From Anaspis maculata (taxonomy: Eukaryota > Arthropoda > Insecta > Coleoptera > Scraptiidae): a stretch of DNA of 64,000 nt. The notes under the pieces were generated by a model that worked only from the letters and a program-made list of their open reading frames with translations, ran no database searches and was not told the DNA's origin. A program made the translations under genes and the position numbers. The DNA lies in assembly GCA_949128115.1 (NCBI GenBank), contig OX421966.1:6448001-6512000 (forward strand), given 5' to 3'. Positions 46,501-53,233 of the stretch are shown here, in pieces (the stretch's first letter is position 1; every line of letters starts with the position of its first letter).

Positions 46501-49500
46501 AAATTTCTTTTAAAAACGTTCTGGGCCACCGTTTGTAGTCTATTCCTACTTTTGGACAGATCGAAATCGGGATCGGGATCCCCTTTATGACTCGGTCACA
46601 AGACAATTGGTCACTTCATCAAAAGATAATAATTGATTTTGATCCCCACTTGAGATAACCCTATGCAGTATGTGTGTACGTATAAACGTGAACACTGCGC
46701 ATGCGCTAGACTGTGGAGATCCATGGAGGTTTTGTGGAGATCCGTGGAGGTCTTGTGGAGATCCGTGGGCAGTGATGTGAGTCGGGTATTTACCGGGTAG
46801 GTAGGTAAATATAAATCGGGTATTTACCCGGTATTTACCCGGTAATACCCGAGCGATATTTACCCACCCTACCCAGTTTGACAGAAAAGTTGACACTGTT
46901 GACAGCTCAGTTGACAGTGTTGACGGTTAAAGGTTATTGATTTCTTTTTCCAAGTTCCAAGGCTTTATAAACGTAACCTCCAAAGCACTTATCATTATTT
47001 TGCTGCTGTGAGCAAAAATCATTATTTGTTCGTTGTTGTTTCTCCAATTGTTAATAACAATTAATGAAAATAGATACCCTATTAGAGACCCGATTTTGGG
47101 TAAATACCGGGTATTTACCCTGGGTATTTACCCTTAAATATAAAAACCCGGGTATTTTACATCACTGTCCGTGGGGATCCGTGGGGATCCGTGGGGATCC
47201 GTGGGGATCCGTGGAGATCTGTGGGGATCCGTGGAGATCCGTGGGGATCCGTGGGGATCCGTGGAGATATGTGGAGGTATGGTGGAGATATTGGAGGTTT
47301 CATTCTATTTGGAGGTTTTTTGTACCAGATTTTTGGTCGTGGTCGACCCCTCGGTTTTTGTCATATTTTGATGAGATCTACCCACAGTTGAATTTTTTGC
47401 TACCATCGCTAAAACACCCTGTATAGTGTATCGCATTCTTACGGAAAAGTACGTTTACTTATAGTAACCGGCTACTCCTTCAGTCTGGTAAGCGTCAAAA
47501 GGATGGAGTTCAACAAAAATCATCAACAATAGCCACAGAATGATATATTTAGTTTCTTTCAAATTAGAGAAAATAGTAACTTTTCTATAACATGATCAGT
47601 AACTCGCAGTTACCGGCGAATTACGTTCTTCCGGTGGTATTGATTTCTTATTGACTTTATTATCCGACGCAATGCTTATCAGGCGTGTTTAACATTACAA
47701 GAAAAAGAATCATTTCCTTGATATGATACATTATTGCTACGGATTTCACGTTTGGGTTCTTTTGGAATTGAGACGATTGTTTAAAGCACACACTGTTTAT
47801 GTCTGTGTACTACTATAAATACACGTCGATTATTATCTGCGCTGAGATAAATCGCTCTAAATGACTTCATCTTTCTAGCCGCTCGTTGTCTCTCTGAATT
47901 TGAAACTGGTCTGTTGGTCGGCTCATCGGTGCTTATATACTTCTACTGTAATTCTGAATCCTTTCAAAACAGGTTCTCTGACAAATTCCTCATTGACCCC
48001 CACTACTAAACTGCTCAACAATAAAAGTGTTACAAAGCAAAAATTCACCCAATTTTGAACCGCTGTAACTTTTGATCGGCACGATCGATTCTGATTCTGT
48101 TTCAAGTTCTGAATTGCCCAATTTTTTGGCCATCCATTTTGTCAATTTGAAATCCACAGAGCCCCCTCCCCCCCTTCCTCCTGGCTTTTGGATTTTTCCC
48201 ATTAGCCACGTCAATAAGATCTGTCTATCTGTTTGTCTATCTCTTTCCGAAAAAATATTTATAAAATTTTTAACCCCACCTCCCTTCTTTCTGAAGATCT
48301 CTGAGTGTTCAACTTAATATTCTCGACCTCTCAATTCTTTTCAATGCAGTCAACGTCATCCTGCATAACATCGGAATAGATAATTTTCTGTGAAAAAAAT
48401 TGAAAAAAAAAAATGTTATATCGCAAGGTAGGTGGTGTCGTTTGAATTTTCAAAGTTGAAGTGAGTGGGGACGAGGGGGCTGAAGATAGAAATTCGCCAA
48501 TGTATGTTTTAGATGTTTCATTTGATATAAAAATCGACCTGTTTTTTCTCGAAGAAATATTCACTAGGAATCGGGAGTTATTGCAGGTGGATAGATGATC
48601 ACCTGATCAAAACCGATCAAATGATCACCCGGTACAGTATTCACAATAAAAAAACACATTTTGGCTGTTTCGACTGGAATCCCAAAAATTTAAAAAACTA
48701 TTTCGAGGGAACACATAATTCTTCATAAATTTTGTGTTAATGGTCCTGATTTTTTTTTTACGAAAACGGGGGTATGTTGAACTTTCATCAATTTTGCACT
48801 GCTCTGTTCATCACTCTGTAGAAATTTTATGAAAGGCTCTATGCATTTTTTATTGACAAGGAAGATGGCCAAAAAATCGGACTATCCAGTACTTATAACA
48901 AAATCAGAATCGTTTGTGCCAATCAAAAGTCACAGCGGTCCAAATTGGGTGAATTTTTGCTTTGTAACACTTTCGTTGTTGAGCAGTTTATAAGCAAGTA
49001 AAGTTCTGTCTCCCCACGTATCATTTATTGAAACCCGACCGGGTTTCGAGAGCCTCTAGTCACTCATTATCAAGAAAAATTCAAAATCGCTCAAGAGAGC
49101 TCGTCTAAAACAATGTGTGTAGTTATATCTTACCTCAGATTGGAAAGAAATAACTCCACTAATATACCGGGTGGGCCAAAAAAAATTGCACTAAAATTAT
49201 TCCCTTCTAAAATTTTCATTTTTTCTCCGATTTCGACGATCTTAGTATCAATGGATAGCCAAAAAAATAGGCTTCAAACTCCAAAAATCCAAAATGGCCG
49301 CATCTCTAGAATCCAAGATGGCGGACGCAGTTGAAAATAGGTCAACTGTAGAGCTCGTTTTTTTTTTATTGAGAATTGTGACAATTAGAAAGCCCATAGT
49401 ACATACCAATAGAATGGGCTATTGGCAACATTTTAAGACCAAAATGAAAAAAATCGGCCGACGGGATGCAAAGAAATTGCGAATTGAAAAACGGCCTGCT

Positions 49501-52500
49501 TGGCCTTTTCAAAGCGCGAGCAGTGAGAACATCATTTCGGTATTCGCACTGCTAGTTTTTTGTTTATAGTCCGATATTATGGTATCGAATGTCACTGGAT
49601 GGCCAATGAAATGGGCTTCAAACGCCGATATCCAAAATGGCCACTATTCCAAAATCCAAGATGGCGGATGCAGTTTAAAATAAGTAAGGTGGAGAGCTCG
49701 TGTTTCTTTTATTGAGAATTGTAAAAACAAGAAAGCCAATGGTACATATCACTGAAATAGGCTATTGGCAACATTTCAAGACCAAAATAAAAGAAATCGG
49801 CCGACGGGTTGCAAAGAAATAGCAAATTTAAAAAAAAAACTGATTGGCGTTTTCAAAGAGGGAGCAGTGAGAACATCATTTCGGTATTTGCACTGCTAGA
49901 TTTCTGTTTTTAGTCCGATATTATGGTATTGGATGTCACTGGATGGGCAATGAAATGGAGTTCAAACGCCAAGATCCAAAATTGCCGCATTTCCAGAATC
50001 CAAGATGGCGGACGCAGTTAAAAATAGGTCAACAGTAGAGCTCGTTTTTTTTTCAATGGGAATTTTGAAAATAAAAGAGCCAATGGTACATACCAATAAA
50101 ATGGGCTATTGGCAACATTTTAAGACCAAAATGAAAAAAATCGACTCACGGGTTGCACAGAAATAGCAAAATGAAAAACGGCCTGCTTGGCGTTTTTGTT
50201 ATTCTCCGTACCGATGATCGAGAGATGCCTGGATAAAATATTTTTATTGTGAATATTCAAATACTTGATATGACTGATGAGTAAGTTAATTTCTCCCTAT
50301 CAATCTGCTGGAAAATCAGGTACGTACCTGTGATATTTGCCACTTGCCTTGTGGTCTACCTGGTTCCAGGCCTATTGTTCGGACTACGAATTAGTTCTCT
50401 TTCTCTTCAGCGTTTTTCTTGGGAACAATAACATCAAAATGTTTCCAGAGCCCACTTGCAACTTGAACGTTATTGTTTCCAAGGAAAACTCTGAATAGGT
50501 CTTGGAACTAATTTCCAAAATAAGTCCGAAAAATAGACCTGGAACCAGTAAGACCACAAGGCAGGTGGCAAATATCGCTGGTACGTACTTGGTACTTGAT
50601 CAATTTTCGTATAAGAACATTCAAGATTTAGATGTTTCGATAGTTCTGCGTCAGCTTGACTTGCGTATTGTAAGAAATATGTTCCTGATCTGGAGAGAAT
50701 AACTCACCAACCAGTGTATTACTTTAGGATGGTGCACCTGCCCATACAGCAGCTACAACTGTTGACTACCTGAGAAATGGTGGCACAAATTTCACTGAGT
50801 CAAAAAGCTAGCCACCTTGTAGCCCGGAACTTATTCCCTCAAATTACATCATGTGGTTCTATTTTATTCAGCGCTCACATAACAATAAACGTAATCAGTT
50901 CAGAGACATTGAGGAGCTGCGAGAATAAGTATTCCAATATTGAGAAGAATTTCCCCGAATTCCAATTTTGAGTGGTCGTTCTAATTCTCCAATCCTTTGC
51001 AACCCGTCAGCCGATTTTTTCATTATTGTCTTGAAATGTTGCCAAGAGCCTATTCTATCGAGATGTATCATTGGATTTCTTATTTTTACAATTCCTAATT
51101 AAAAAAAAACGAGCTCTTCAGCTGACCTATTTTCAACTGCATCCGCTATCTTGGATTTTCGAATAGCAGTCATTTTGAACTCCGGTGTTTGAAGCCTATT
51201 TCATTGGCTATCCAGTGACATCCAACACGATAATATCGGACTCGAAACAGAAATCCAGCAGTACAAATACCGAAATGATGTTCTCACTGCTCCCGCTTTA
51301 AAAAGGCCAATCAAGCCTTTTTTTGAATTTGCTATTTCTTTGCAACCCGTCGGCCGATTTCTTTTATTTTGGTCTTGAAATGTTGCCAATAGCCTATTTC
51401 AGTGACATGTACCATTGGCTTTCTTGTTTTTTCAATCCTTATTGAAAAAACACGAGCTCTTCAGTTCACTTATTTTAAACTACATACGCCATCTTGGGTT
51501 CTGGCATAGCGGCCATTTTGGATATTGGCGTGTGAAGCCCATTTCATTGGCCATCCAGTGACATCCGATACCATAATATCGGACTCTTAACAAAAAACTA
51601 GCAGTGCGAATACCGAAATGATGTTCTCACTGCTCGCGCTTTGAATACGCCAAGCAGGCCGTTTTTCAATTCGCAGTTTCTTTGCATCCCGTCGGCCGAT
51701 TTTTTCATTTTGGTCTCAAAATGGGCCAATAGCTTATTCTATTGGTGTGTACCATCGGCTTTCTTATTGTCACAATTCCCAATAAAAAAAAACGAGCTCT
51801 ACAGTCGACCTATTTTTAACTGCGTCCGCCATCTTGGATCCTGGAGATGCGGCCATTTTGATTTTTGGAGTTTAAAGCCTATTCTTCTGGCTATCCATTG
51901 ATACTAAGATCGTCGAAATCGGAATAGAAATAAAAATTTTACAAAGGAATAATTTTAGTGCAATTTTTTTTGGCCCACCCGGTATACATTCGCGGTAATC
52001 TCGAACAGTTCTACACTTTTTGCGTGCATTACCAGCGCGTTCTGAAGCTGCACCTCCGCCAATTGGGCTTGATGTGTATTACTCCATCATTGATATCCCC
52101 CGGTTATTTCTAACGGTGCAGAGCCTACGCGTATGTTCTCGATTAGGGCTCCAAACGACACAAACATAGGAACACAGGTGGTCCCGATAGGGCTCCGACT
52201 ATCAAATAGGAGGACCAGGGTGCTTTCTAGTGTAGGCTTAGCAGGACCTCAAGCAACATTGAAGACATTAAGGGACCCAGTGTAGCCTTGAACAACACAA
52301 GAAGGTATAAAAAGGGTTATACTGAAATTCTGAAAGACATGAAAAAAGGTGGAGGAACTCCTTGTACATCCTATGCCGGTCCGGGGAGGACTAGCTAGCT
52401 CACTATCATATTACAGAGTTCGATCAAGTCCAATACAACTGAAAATGAAAAGCTTGACCCATCTGGGCTTAAAGCACAATCGTGCTGAATATACCACCCT

Positions 52501-52872
52501 CACTAACTTGAGAACGGCTGAAACTACAGCCAAAAACTCTGAACTGTTTCTTGTTGAGGCTAGAACAGTGAATCGGGCTGGGGCTAGGATTTGATGCGAA
52601 ATTATTGCTCTATAGCATTGTTTGTAATTCCAGCCGAATTCGAAGGACGACTGAGCATAAGCCGTGGTTGCCAAGCCATCCGCTACGGCGCCACCTGCGA
52701 GGACATCTTCAACGACCTCAGGACCAGAAACTCCATCCTTCCCGGCCAACACATCTGCGCCACTTGCAGCGAGGACTATTGCAATTCCACCGGAAAGTGC
52801 TCGCCCTTTCCCTTCATCTCAACTCTGGCACTTTTAACAATCGCCTATTTGAACAATAAATATTTGTGGTAA
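31563..52872 (+). CDS. Ly6/three-finger protein, gene C (3 exons, 144 aa, 20-kb intron)
   Basis: Exons 31563-31617, 32187-32327 and 52634-52872; all junctions are phase 1 and GT-AG. The ATG at 31563 is chosen over 31593 because it gives a full signal peptide (MQNFGWSSIIMLVTLLSSG). Exon 2 encodes GLECYECSA...DACLYGDW...VTCLEPSVC and exon 3 RGCQAIRYGATC...HICATCSEDYCNS, together giving ten conserved Cys plus one extra in GKCSPF. A hydrophobic C-terminus (FISTLALLTIAYL) suggests GPI anchoring. The second intron (32328-52633, ~20.3 kb) is nearly all transposons and satellites. Linkage of exon 2 to exon 3 rests on phase and on no other compatible terminal exon being visible between them. Confidence 0.85.
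32628..33475. repeat. Fold-back repeat (~280-bp arms)
   Basis: GAGCTGGTCCCTCCAAAACT at 32631 faces AGTTTTGAGGCACCAGCTCC ending at ~33471. Pairing continues inward through GATAAGGTTGTTGAAAATT/AATTTTCAACAACCTTATC and GTGTGGGAACATC/GATGTTCCCACAC. The centre (~32910-33195) is unpaired. Confidence 0.8.
33950..37290. repeat. Older outer inverted repeat around the large palindrome
   Basis: 33950-34250 and ~37040-37290 are diverged inverted relatives. GTGTGACTTACGGTTCTTGAG (34160) corresponds to CTCAAGAATCGCAAGTAACAC (37081), and the 33990 region (CTTCGTATATCTGCC) to GGCTAGAACAGCAGAGATACAAAG near 37230. The younger palindrome at 34723-36930 sits between them. Confidence 0.5.
34723..36930. mobile_element. 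2.2-kb near-palindromic fold-back element
   Basis: TAGGCCAGTCAAAT at 34723 faces ATTTGACTGGCCTA ending at 36930. The arms are ~34723-35808 and ~35829-36930, leaving a loop of ~20 nt. Each arm has the order A-B-A': module A (GCCAGTCAAAT...GCCGCCATCTTGGAAAAATGG) occurs at both the outer and inner end of each arm, so there are four copies. Each A ends in the YY1/PHO-like GCCGCCATCTT (34849, 35788 and, inverted, 35839 and 36785). No coding frame is seen. It lies in intron 2 of Ly6 gene C. Confidence 0.85.
37670..38510. repeat. Degenerate GGGGCCCAATAGGGCTCC repeat tract
   Basis: Irregular repeats of roughly 50-70 bp with the core CACAAGGGGGCCCAATAGGGCTCCGAA (for example 37692, 37962, 38176, 38327). 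Related tracts occur at 39690-39830, inverted at 44890-45345, at 52130-52340, and in the tails of the first 9 kb. ORFs through it are artefacts. Confidence 0.65.
38560..39065 (+). pseudogene. Small decayed gene-like unit (UTR exon, intron, short frame, AATAAA)
   Basis: A TGACA cluster (38577-38640) is followed by a plausible untranslated exon ending at 38823. A 66-bp GT-AG intron follows (38824-38889), then a frame starting with ATG at 38890 and reaching TAA at 39055-39057. AATAAA overlaps the stop (39056-39061). The 55-codon frame contains three internal stops, all TGA. It otherwise reads sensibly (RVLVPNFPEVVEQNKTVNI, then AANNKLTV, then DFLKRIGREDK). I do not recognise the protein. The best reading is an old gene or element gene whose CGA codons have mutated to TGA. 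Confidence 0.45.
39150..39280. repeat. Hairpin MITE, copy 1
   Basis: ATGATCAAAAACTTTCCTAC with CAAGGCAGGCTGTGG faces CCACAGCCTGCCTTGAGC with AAAGTTTTTGATCAT. The loop is ~40 bp and contains AACGAGGCTGATTTTGGCC. Confidence 0.85.
39880..40030. repeat. GGGGACGTAA minisatellite
   Basis: About seven diverged ~20-bp units with the core GGGGACGTAATTTCC. Confidence 0.7.
40030..40545. repeat. ~60-bp repeat with TCTGGTGGGTCTGGAAAGAAG
   Basis: Units begin near 40040, 40365, 40415, 40470 and 40520, with the core CATCTGGTGGGTCTGAAAAGA and then AGGACGATACTTGAGTC. The CGGACTTC minisatellite interrupts the series. Confidence 0.7.
40140..40245. repeat. CGGACTTCCCC minisatellite
   Basis: About eight ~12-bp units around CCGGACTTC, pyrimidine-rich on this strand. 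Confidence 0.8.
40794..40920. repeat. Hairpin MITE, copy 2 (loop inverted)
   Basis: Same stem as the hairpin at 39150-39280, but the loop reads GGCCAAAATCAGCCTCGTT, the reverse complement of copy 1. The whole element is therefore inserted in the opposite orientation. Confidence 0.85.
40921..42209. other. Intron 2 of Ly6 gene C; no gene seen
   Basis: Contains the word CAGGGTGTTTCAGG (41408), of the type found at MITE ends. The segment near 41700-41820 resembles 715-850 (CCACTGACTGGATCC...TTTGACAGGTCGGTAGATAG). No coding content was recognised. Confidence 0.4.
42210..42660 (-). pseudogene. THAP-domain gene fragment
   Basis: Minus strand: CCVKSC followed by PFHGFPADENERNKWMAVTG is the first half of a THAP zinc finger (C-x2-C region, FP, W). 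About 50 codons later, after a possible intron with acceptor TATTTTGCTTCAG (~42340), VCSRHFRVEDF gives the C-x2-H half. No ATG lies upstream before a stop, and no further domain follows. THAP domains are DNA-binding and occur in P-element-like transposases and in host transcription factors. This looks like a broken copy. Confidence 0.65.
42970..43191. repeat. GGGGATCCGT/GGAGATCCGT minisatellite, locus 1
   Basis: A 10-bp unit GATCCGTGGG or GATCCGTGGA alternates with GGTTTGGTG spacers, roughly 15-18 units, giving a higher-order ~50-bp period. Long ORFs in all frames here are artefacts of the repeat. Confidence 0.9.
43742..44376. mobile_element. Non-autonomous hAT-like element with 8-bp TSD
   Basis: CAGTGTCGGACTAAGGG at the left end faces CCCTTAGTCCGCCACTG at the right. 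Perfect 8-bp direct duplications GGTCGCCA flank it (43734-43741 and 44377-44384). The interior is unusual: blocks of GGGGCCTC/GGGCCCC amid AT-rich sequence, and no transposase. It disrupts a single GGTCGCCA site in the intron. Confidence 0.9.
44552..45837. mobile_element. Composite repeat bounded by TACCCACTCAGCA inverted ends
   Basis: TACCCACTCAGCA at 44552 faces TGCTGAGTGGGTA ending at 45837. Next to both ends are clusters of ACATC/GATGT words (44590-44810 and 45590-45830). Inside are an inverted tract of the GGGGCCC...GGGCTCC family (44890-45345) and a SINE (45345-45440). The class is unknown. Confidence 0.65.
45345..45440 (+). mobile_element. tRNA-derived SINE
   Basis: TGGTAGCTTAGACGAATCGG fits box A, and GGTTCGAATCC (45427-45437) is a perfect box B at the expected spacing. 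The 5' end does not pair with the 3' GGACGCC as a functional acceptor stem would, so I call it a SINE head rather than a tRNA gene. Confidence 0.6.
45838..46570. repeat. Pyrimidine-rich tandem repeat (~165 bp unit)
   Basis: About three or more diverged copies. GTCCCGTTGGTGTCTTTTGG (46163) and GTCCCGTTTGTGTCTTTTGG (46318) mark successive units, both followed by CACAAAA.CAATGTCTT and a GATTTTT..CCCTGTTTC..TTTTACGACGCGTT phrase. ORFs are artefacts. Confidence 0.7.
46710..47300. repeat. GATCCGTGG minisatellite, locus 2, split by a MITE
   Basis: Same 10-bp unit as at 42970-43191, at 46712-46769 and again at 47168-47290; the hAT MITE lies between the two parts. Confidence 0.9.
46770..47167. mobile_element. 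hAT-type MITE inside the GATCCGTGG minisatellite
   Basis: CAGTGATGTGA faces TTACATCACTG. The 8-bp duplications TCCGTGGG (46762-46769 and 47168-47175) are as expected for hAT, though the repeat context makes them less diagnostic. The interior is rich in GGGTATTTACC words in both orientations and has a TTGACA cluster (46876-46925). No coding capacity. Confidence 0.9.
47301..47995. other. Intron 2 of Ly6 gene C; nothing recognised
   Basis: No repeat structure or coding frame stood out. Confidence 0.4.
47996..48993. repeat. Fold-back repeat (~100-bp arms)
   Basis: CTGCTCAACAATAAAAGTGT (48010) faces ACACTTTCGTTGTTGAGCAG (ending ~48986). Pairing continues through GCAAAAATTCACCCAATTT/AAATTGGGTGAATTTTTGC and AGCGG..CACGA blocks. 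The centre (48105-48895) is unpaired AT-rich sequence. Confidence 0.75.
50318..50600. repeat. Hairpin inside the mariner-like element
   Basis: GGTACGTACCTGTGATATTTGC, then CCACTTGCCTTGTGGT, faces ACCACAAGGCAGGTGG, then CAAATATCGCTGGTACGTAC. The arms are ~130 bp around a short loop near 50450. Strings here are diverged rather than perfect. Confidence 0.75.
50728..50965 (+). pseudogene. mariner-superfamily transposase C-terminal remnant
   Basis: In one frame the sequence reads DGAPAHTAATTVDYLRN, then, after a stop, PPCSPELIPSNYIMWFYF, then DIEELRE. This matches the QDGAPAHTA, PPxSPDLNPxDF and late helix order of IS630/Tc1/mariner transposases. Stops and shifts show it is dead, and the N-terminal and first catalytic regions are missing. 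Confidence 0.7.
52130..52345. repeat. Degenerate GGGCTCC repeat, short tract
   Basis: GATTAGGGCTCCAAACGACAC and GTCCCGATAGGGCTCCGACT belong to the family seen at 37670-38510. It lies between the mariner-like element and exon 3 of Ly6 gene C. Confidence 0.6.
52634..52872 (+). CDS. Terminal exon of Ly6 gene C
   Basis: The acceptor TTTGTAATTCCAG ends at 52633. With the A from exon 2 it opens ACC, and the frame runs to TAA at 52870-52872. It carries the second Ly6 half and the hydrophobic tail. Confidence 0.85.
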
Positions 52873-53233
52873 AACTCATAATTTTCACGCAAGACTTTTT
52901 CTATGATACCGACATGCCATGTAGAACGTTCTTGTATATTCATTAAAAAAATAACATTAACGAGCTTGTTTGTTGTCGCGGCAATTTCTGGAAGTTTCCC
53001 ATGATGATGAGTTTTTCACTGCCGTACACCGCGGAGTTAAACAAATATTTCTTTTGCTACACATAAAATTGCATATTATTATTAATAACTGTGTGTGTAG
53101 TTTGTTGTGTTTATTATATATTAGTTTCGTAACCAGTGAGCTGATAAGGAGCTGCGCAAATTTTTCGTCAAGGGTTCTTTATTTTATTCCGAAATTGAAA
53201 TTCGGTGGTGCAGGACCGCAAAAAAGGGTTTCC

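Larger units (their letters stand above)
49165..51984. mobile_element. mariner-like fold-back element with triple-module arms
   Basis: TACCGGGTGGGCCAAAAAAA at 49165 faces its complement ending at 51984, with TA flanks (49163-49164 and 51985-51986). Each arm has three ~335-bp direct modules. Each module carries a CCAAGATGGCGG-like word (49313, ~49660 and ~50003; inverted near 51148, 51490 and 51828), a GTCACTGGATGG phrase and a GAGCTCGT phrase. The centre holds an inner hairpin (50318-50600) and a decayed transposase piece (50728-50960). It is in intron 2 of Ly6 gene C. Confidence 0.85.
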
